Assembly: GCA_038496675.1 (NCBI GenBank)
Contig: CM076661.1
Location: 14,330,884-14,394,883 of the forward strand
Length of the DNA: 64,000 bases
Reading direction: 5' to 3'
DNA from: Rachycentron canadum
Taxonomy: Eukaryota; Chordata; Actinopteri; Carangiformes; Rachycentridae
Shown: one piece after another, positions 49,601 through 64,000 of the stretch
How the letters are laid out: each line of letters opens with the position of its first letter
Position numbering within the stretch: position 1 is the first letter of the stretch
The notes under the pieces: generated by a model
Database searches by the model: none
Seen by the model: only the letters and a program-made list of their open reading frames with translations
What the model was told of the DNA's origin: nothing
Position numbers and translations under genes: made by a program

Positions 49601-52600
49601 ACTGTTTGTGTTTCTGTTTTATTTGCTCCAACTGTCAGCTGACCACAGACACAAAGTGCAGCATGCAAAAACCACAAGGCACACAAAAACAGACCCAAAC
49701 TTGCACATTTGTGTTGCATTCACTATTGAGACATATCAAACTGCTGTAATTCAGTCACGACATGGAAAGTTAACCTGTTCCTGTGGAGGTTGCTGGCTTA
49801 TAAACACAAAAAGGGACTAATTTAACCTTTATTTCAGCAGGTGACCCGGTGTCCTGGTCATGAGTGCACACGAGCAGGATGAATACAAGACAATGTTTAC
49901 CAAACTCTGAAATAGACAATAAATCTGATTAACATGATGTGTGGTTAAGTGTTTCAAAGATGGGAGTAGGCAGTAGTGATAACAGGACAAGTTGTGAGAA
50001 GGTTTCATAATGCCTAGTTTCTCTTCCACAGAGACCTCATTCAGACGAGAAGAGGGCATGGCAGGATATCCTGACCAGGCACAACATTCAGCCATTTACT
50101 GTCATTGGTTTCACTAGTTGTGTTTTGCCTTAAGAGGATTATTTTTTGCTTATGTAACAAAGTAGTGACAATCCACACCAAAGGACTGATAATAAAACTA
50201 CTAGTTGAACAGGATTAACTATATGAAATGGAAATGACAAACAAAAGCATGTGCTGTGAAAGACAAGCACAAGAGAGAAAATCCAAGTGTGCCAAAAACA
50301 GCCAGAAGTTGAAGTGGTGCACGGTCCCTTTAAGCAGTAGAGTGGATGAGCCCCCTCCGAGGTCTGTGACTGGGGGTTTGTTTAAAAAACTGCATGCTCC
50401 AATCTGCTGCAAGATGCTGACATCAGCAGAAGCTGGGCTGGGGGTCAGGTGGGGTTGAGGCTGCCACTCACCCGCTGCAAAATCAAAACAGCTTGGGCAG
50501 AGCCTGCAGGCTCATGGGGAAGGAGAATAAAAGAGAGGAGAGAAGAAAAGAGAGAGAGAAAAAGCTGTAACACATGCACACTTGCTTTGCTCTTGCTCTT
50601 TCCCCTTGTCTTCTAAATCACCCATCCAGGGACATAAGGGAAAATCTTTATGTTCAGGTTATTATCTTTGCACCTTAACTTTCTACCCTCACTCAGTCCA
50701 ACAGTTCAAGCAGTGCCCAGTTTTACTAAATTTGATGTTATTTGTAAACTACAAGAGCTAGATTTCATTGACAGACACAGTAAAATTAAACTACTACGCT
50801 TTTCCTTCACGTCCTCAGGATGTGTTCCTGCTGTGGTGACAAATCCTCTCAGCAGTTGTGGACCTAACAGGAACACTGTGACCTGACATTCATGAAATAA
50901 CCAGAAACAGACCACAAATGTTGTACAGGAAAGGTCTGTTTGGTTCCAAGTCTGAGCGAGAGATATGTCCTTTACAACCTCTGCTTTTCAACTGTATGAA
51001 AAAGCCATTCTGCAGTCCAATATTCATACATCTAATAATTGTGGATGCTGTGTTAGGTACAGTATGGTACAGTGTTTCAATGGGAAAGCTAGGGGAGTTA
51101 AAGACATTGTATGACTCAGTCTGAATCATGATAAACTTTTCTGATCTGAAAGCAGCAGTAATCCTCCTCCAATCACCCCACCCCACCCCCACGCTACGAT
51201 CTGCAGGGCTAAATGTGGTGATAAGTGAGCAGCCTTCACCAGCGTAGCTTATAACTCAGCATCAGGCAGGTCAGTGGATCAGCGGTGTAAAAAGCTGTGA
51301 TGTAATGAAAGACAGGAACAACACTTTAACCTTTCATCACAGGCCTGCAGATGCACACAGAAGATAAGACTCTTGATAAGTGTCTGCTTCTAACTGAGTT
51401 GCACTTGCTTCTGCAAAGGACATGCATGCACAACTAATATTAGTCACACTGACAAGCTTTCAGGACCAGAGAGGTTTTTTTAGCTGTGCCAAAAAAGATC
51501 ACTATAACATTAATGTCTATTAACATATAAGATCTTTATTTACATTTAAATAAAACACATTGCAACAGATCAAAGACCAAAGTAATTGAAACTTTGAAAC
51601 TGAAATTTTTATTTTCATTCGTCCAACCCAATTTGCAGTTTCCCTTTTCTCTTGATTTCACATTTAAAACTGGCCATCTTGACCAGCTAAAACAGTTGAA
51701 TGCTGCTAATCAATATTATGATTCTAATAATGTAAGGCTGGTTACATTAGGAACATAAGCTAGCAAGCTTTCATTTACATCACTATGGTTGCTGGCTGCT
51801 CTAGTGCCTATTACTTACACTGAAAAAGCTCCTAAAGTTTCTTTTTTGGTGGCATGATACAAAGTAAAAAAAGAGTTGGTATGGATAAAATTAAGTTACG
51901 TTTGCTGCAGTTCATGAAAGAGGACAGGGAATTATCTAAAACACTATGTTTAATACTTGAGGTATGGACTGAGTGCATTGATGCCTAAATTGGACGCCCT
52001 GGAGAAATAGACAGATCAGTTAATAAAATAATAAATAATAAAACCTCACTGTAAACAAGTTCTGGCAAGTATTTTTGACGTTTTTTGTCAAAAACAAATG
52101 CTCACTAAAAAATGCTCATGAAATGACCAGTTAAAATGTGAGAAAAAACTGGCCCCCGTCCAAAGAATACTGGACTTAGTTAACAACACATGAACATGTT
52201 ACTGGACGACAGCTTTTTCTACCTCCACTGCAATGAGCTGCTAACAGACAGGCATTTAATAACAAGAAGTGTTGACTTTACTGATTTCTGGGTAATCAAG
52301 GCCTTTTAAAAATCCAGACAGGATTGAATTATGTAACTACTTGTGCAAAATCACCACGGACCACTAGTGGCATTAGTAAGGCCAAAGTCCTTTCCAAGTT
52401 TGAACAGTAGCTGAACAGGGGCTGACACAATGACACATGAGTACCGGTGTGTGTGGCTGGTCTTTGGTCACAGGTGTGCATTTATGGGGTGTTTTACAGC
52501 AGCTTTCAGTGTGACTCATCCAATCAGAAGTGTAGACCAGAAACAGTCTTTTTATAATAGGTGTATGTGAGATTGACTGGGAGACACTGGGTGATGTTTT

Positions 52601-52634
52601 GGACAGAGGATACCTGTGAGGCTGTATAATGATA

Positions 52635-52638
<4 letters not shown>
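46642..52638. other. Intergenic stretch, no gene seen
   Basis: Six kb of AT-leaning non-coding sequence with a poly-A patch at about 47213-47247. Part of 47700-48150 has a repeat-like feel but I cannot name a family. Frames at 47344-47577 and elsewhere are unsupported. Confidence 0.5.
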
Positions 52639-52682
<44 letters not shown>

Positions 52683-52693
52683 GGGGGGGGGGG
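52639..52693. repeat. (GT)n-G13 tract
   Basis: About 42 bp of TG repeats run directly into 13 or more consecutive G residues. Confidence 0.95.
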
Positions 52694-52889
52694 TAACCAG
52701 GCAGGCACAAAGTCTGATACATATAAACATGCAAGATCATACATACACACAGACACACACCCACGCTGTGATTCATGCAGACAGAGTCAGTCTCCAGCAG
52801 GGATCTGTCCTCACCAGAGAGGGCCTCAGGGGAAACCAGACAGAATATATTTAAGACAGGCCCTCCTAATCCCTTTAGTTAGACTGAAA

Positions 52890-52948
52890 TCACACACACA
52901 CACACACACATACACACACACACACATGCAGACAGACGCACACACACA

Positions 52949-53004
<56 letters not shown>

Positions 53005-53018
53005 GACACACACACACA

Positions 53019-53068
<50 letters not shown>
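52890..53068. repeat. Compound (CA)n microsatellite, ~180 bp
   Basis: CA repeats are interrupted by a CAGACAGA-CACACACTCACAC pattern that occurs twice (near 52928 and 53000), suggesting an internal tandem duplication of about 70 bp. Confidence 0.95.
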
Positions 53069-53070
<2 letters not shown>

Positions 53071-53449
53071 TGTGTAGGGGAAGAGATTCAAGAGAAAACA
53101 GGATATGGACACTCAATTTGTTTGCTTGCTTATGTCTGTGTTTGTTTGCGTGTGTATTGTTATCCTTTCTTCATATTTCCCCATTTGAATTTCTAAAACA
53201 ACTGTACAATTGCTGAAAGGCCGGCCCAAAAACATGCATCAGCCATTTAGAAAACACAGATGTGTGTTTTTAGGTGTTTTTTTATAGATTGCGTGATGTG
53301 TTGACCTGATGACCCTTTGTATGATTTCTTGAATACACAGACACATTTCTTGTGGTTGTCTGGTGTCAACCCCCCCCCACCCAAAAAAAAAATAAAAATA
53401 ACGAAACTACAGTGTGTCCCTGATAAGAGATTATTTTTTGTTGATATGG

Positions 53450-53492
<43 letters not shown>
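53450..53492. repeat. (TG)n microsatellite
   Basis: A perfect TG run of about 43 bp. Confidence 0.95.
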
Positions 53493-53493
<1 letters not shown>

Positions 53494-53565
53494 ATGGAGC
53501 ATGATGGCAATGACAGTGAGAGGTACCTCCTGTTGCTGTTCTTATTGTTTGACAGTTTGTCTGCC

Positions 53566-53571
53566 TGTGTG

Positions 53572-53655
<84 letters not shown>

Positions 53656-53656
53656 T
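53566..53656. repeat. (GT)n microsatellite
   Basis: A GT run of about 90 bp with one TTTG interruption, followed by a short GA run. Confidence 0.95.
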
Positions 53657-54056
53657 GTGAGAGAGAGACAGAACAAAAGGTCATGAGGCAGCCTTTGTGG
53701 TCGCACATGAGTCCCTCTAACGTTTCGATCCCCAAAGTGAAGCATCACCAAAGACGTTCATAGCCACCTACACAACACACAAGAGATAAACACTTTTACT
53801 CCCCCTCTCTCTTGCTCTCGCTCCCTCAGTTGATGAGAGAGTTGTTATTATTGGCAGAGGGCCTGCTCCTAACTCCCAGTAGAAGCCAGATGATTGTTTT
53901 TGCTGCCTGGGGTCCAGACCCTACCCTCTCCAGATCCTGTTACTGGGACTGTGGACCTTTCCACAGGGTTCCTGCTGACAGTTGGACATATAAAGAGGAT
54001 GAGATATGAAATTGCATCTCTCTTAGCTTCAGCAGTACTCATGAGAGTGAAAATAG

Positions 54057-54994
54057 CAGTGGTGGAAAGAAATTATTTAAAAATTTCTACTACACCACAT
54101 TTCGGAGGGAAATCATGTATTTTTACTCCACCACTTTTATCGTGACAGCTCTAGTCTGAGCTATTTTGCAGATTTAAAGTGATCTATGTAGATTTCTTAT
54201 TAAAAAGTCTCTGATTACATTTAGTATTATTCATCAGAGCGTACTGTGGTTCCTTTCACTGGCCACTGGAAGAAATATAGATGGAAGGTACCAAAAGGTA
54301 CCTTTAAGTTTTAACTTAAAACAAAAAAAAAAAAAAAAAAAAAAATTGTGAAATCAATTTATTTATTCTGTGCATTGTTAAATGCATTGTTCAAGGTTAG
54401 CATAAATCTGCCCAGTGGTATATAATCTAATCTCCTTTCAAGGTCTTCTCAGTGGCCTGCTCTGGAGCTTTTTGTCCTCTGACATGATCTTCTGCAGCAG
54501 TTTGACTTTGTCCAGCTGACATTGAACTAACTATTAATTGAGATTGATTAAATTAGTCTCCTCTTAAGTGGAACCTGTTTTGTGAACTACTGATTCCAGG
54601 GTGAAAAGAGATTGTTTTGTCAACTGCTGTTTGCATTAGGATGTGCCTGCATGTATACATATGCAAGCTCTGCTGCCAGTTTCAGCCAATACTCAACATT
54701 TGGCAACAGTTACACACAAAGAAACGGTGCATTAACAAAGGCAGTGAAGACAAAGAATGAGAGCAATGCAAACAGTGAAACACTGCAGAGTTTATGATAC
54801 AAAAAATGTGACTCTGCAAATGTTTATGAAGAGGACAATGCATTGAACATGCTTGTTTAACCTCTTAAGGACACAATACAGTTTAGTGACTAACACTGAA
54901 TGTGTAAACATAACATGGTGGTTCACATGACAACTGCACTGATGAGTGGAGCATTTTTACATGATGGTACCTCTGAATACTTCTACCACCACTG
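54057..54994 (+). mobile_element. Non-autonomous DNA transposon with CAGTGGTGG terminal inverted repeats
   Basis: The left end CAGTGGTGGAAAGAA (54057-54071) and right end TTCTACCACCACTG (54981-54994) are imperfect inverted repeats, CAGTGGTGG being exact. The interior has TTTACTCCACCACTTTTATC followed by GACAGCT, matching the family also seen at 38710-39082. The 5-bp direct repeat AATAG directly flanks both ends. A poly-A run lies at 54323-54345. No transposase is encoded. A hAT-type origin is inferred from the CAGTGG-type ends, but an 8-bp target duplication is not visible. Confidence 0.6.
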
Positions 54995-55605
54995 AATAGT
55001 AATGGCACACCGTCTTTTCACGCTTCAATTTAACCATCTATTTAATGAAATCTATCTATGAAATTAAGCTTGCAGCGCTCTCTAGTTCAGACACATGCGC
55101 ACACATGCACACCTGTCACACATGTGTGCTTGTATTTTTAGCGGCTGCCCCGAGCAGCTGTTTGCCATTACTCATATCAGTGTGTGCTCCTTCTCTCCCC
55201 CTGTGACCCAGTGTTTTTCTTTCTAAGCCACTGGAGCTACAGTCACTGTATGACTGTGTTGGCCTAACCCTGGCAGGCTGTTTTTCCTGCCGCGGCAGTT
55301 GAAGCAACAAATTTGAAATGCTTGTCTAGCTTAATCATTTCCCTCTATCATTGTGCCCAGAATTATTTATCACACAACCACTGCAGAGGGAAAAGTTAGA
55401 GGACCTGTTGATGAATTATTCATTGTTCTCCCCTTTGTTGTTTAGAGATGTTGCCACAGAGAAATTTGTGTGTCAAGAGAAGATGTGTGTGTTTTTGTGT
55501 GTGAGTAGGTGGGTGGGTGGAGTTTATGGTTTGGCAGAGGAAAGATTAACCACCATAAGAAAACACACACAATCATATATGCCAGAACAGGCACATGTTC
55601 TTACG

Positions 55606-62940
<7,335 letters not shown>

Positions 62941-64000
62941 AAACCAAAACACACACACACACACACACATCCATTGAACTGGCCCGGTTCTGCAGCTCGG
63001 AGGCTTTACCCAGGTTTCTGTGCGTGCTGCCTGCTTGCAAAGACACCACGTCTGGAAACTGGGCATGAGGCAAGCTCTGCTCTCATTACTGCACATCTCA
63101 GGCCGTGCCAGCTCAGAGGGTTCCTAGTGTGTCCTCAGGAAACCACAGTGACTTCTTATTTTTATCTTGCCACAGGAACCTTTTTCCTGCCAATTAGTTC
63201 CCAACAATGACCCCACTTGTTTATGTACTAGTCTATTGAGTGACGTCCCCCATCATAATTAGGCCAGGCTTGTGTCTTTCTCAGCTACATGCCAAGTGCA
63301 TGTAACGATTTTCACACATGGGGGGAGACAGCTGCCCACTGCGTGCAGGCTTACGGGGTATATCTTTTAATTGGGCCCAAATGGTGGTGCATGAGTATTA
63401 AGATTTTGAAAAAGTGATAAAGTTGGAAAATAGAGGGGAGAACAATGGCCAGCAGGAGATGGAGAAGACAAGTTCAGCAGGTTCATGTGCTGTGCTCTGA
63501 GGATTTAAATCCCTCCCCTTGACCACAGGATACTGCTAGTGTTTGTGAGTCAGAGATTTCTGTTCTGTGTGTGTGTGTGTGTGTGTGTCACAGCTGTGAG
63601 GCCGGGAGTGACTGCTGCTCAACAAAGCACTGCGCTCTGCTGGGTTGCTCTTGGTAAACAAAGGGAACTCGCAGTGCTATATAGTGATTGCCCAACCTCT
63701 CCTTTAACAGAGAAAGTAAAGAAAGGAGCCGGTCGAGCACCGTGGATTAAAGCAGAGAGAGAGAGAAAAAAAAAGCACATAAGTTGGGAGTTTTTAAATT
63801 GAGAAAATGACCCAGTTGTGATGGCAAAAAGCAGGATTGTTTATTTGATTATCAGCTACCACGTGTTAACAGATCAGTTTCTGCATGCTCTCTTCCCAGC
63901 TGTGATGGGTGGCTGAGCAGAGCGGAGCAGGATGGAGGAGGTGGGGGGTGAGGGTGGGGTGAAGTGAGGTGGGATGGGGGGATGAGGGTGTGGGCGGGGG
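62941..64000. other. Right edge: intergenic with short CA/GT tracts, no gene seen
   Basis: It contains short CA (about 62949-62968) and GT (about 63567-63588) tracts and a G-rich, GGTGGGG-type stretch at the extreme right edge (63930-64000). No coding exon is recognised. Confidence 0.5.

Noticed and set aside
52629..53763. Long frames of Cys-Val or His-Thr repeats on both strands.
   Set aside because: They are translations of (TG)n/(CA)n microsatellites. The same applies to 14542-15097, 15938-16333, 37695-38027 and 55351-55785.

Overview
This is vertebrate nuclear DNA, most likely from a teleost fish. The only gene I can support is a spliced gene on the minus strand with nine small phase-compatible exons and GT/AG boundaries. 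The rest is AT-leaning non-coding DNA with many long (CA)n/(TG)n microsatellites and several interspersed repeats whose wording I recognise from teleost genomes. There is no tRNA, rRNA, CRISPR array or prokaryotic gene organisation.

0.7-22.5 kb (minus strand): the 5' two thirds of a CRIM1-family gene (cysteine-rich transmembrane BMP regulator / cysteine-rich motor neuron 1). In transcript order the exons encode: a signal peptide plus 12-Cys IGFBP-type N-terminal domain (exon 1, 22183-22480); two related six-Cys modules (exon 2, 18032-18193; exon 3, 17588-17761); one CRIM1-type cysteine module (exon 4, 10500-10742); VWC domains 1 and 2 (exon 5, 7029-7208; exon 6, 4694-4897); and four antistasin-like repeats (exon 7, 3746-3874; exon 8, 3261-3411; exon 9, 702-823). 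The reading frame runs through all eight junctions for 554 codons. The remaining VWC domains, transmembrane segment and cytoplasmic tail expected of CRIM1 lie past position 1, outside the window. Compared with my memory of human CRIM1, the module after the IGFBP domain appears twice and one of two consecutive CRIM1-type modules is absent. With the sequence divergence, this suggests a crim1 paralogue ('crim1-like') rather than the canonical orthologue.

22.2-23.0 kb: a CpG-rich segment over exon 1 and its upstream side, taken as the promoter and 5' UTR region.

23-64 kb: about 41 kb with no convincing coding gene, which is the 5' flank of the crim1-like gene. It holds microsatellites, a poly-purine tract, a short interstitial TTAGGG tract, a 394-base assembly gap (45218-45611), a retroelement 3' end with a (TTGCC)6 tail, two copies of a small CAGTGGTGG-ended DNA element, and at least four other repeat-like segments. 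A strong 43-base hairpin lies at 39164-39206. Some unique-looking AT-rich stretches could be regulatory, but only cross-species alignment could show that.
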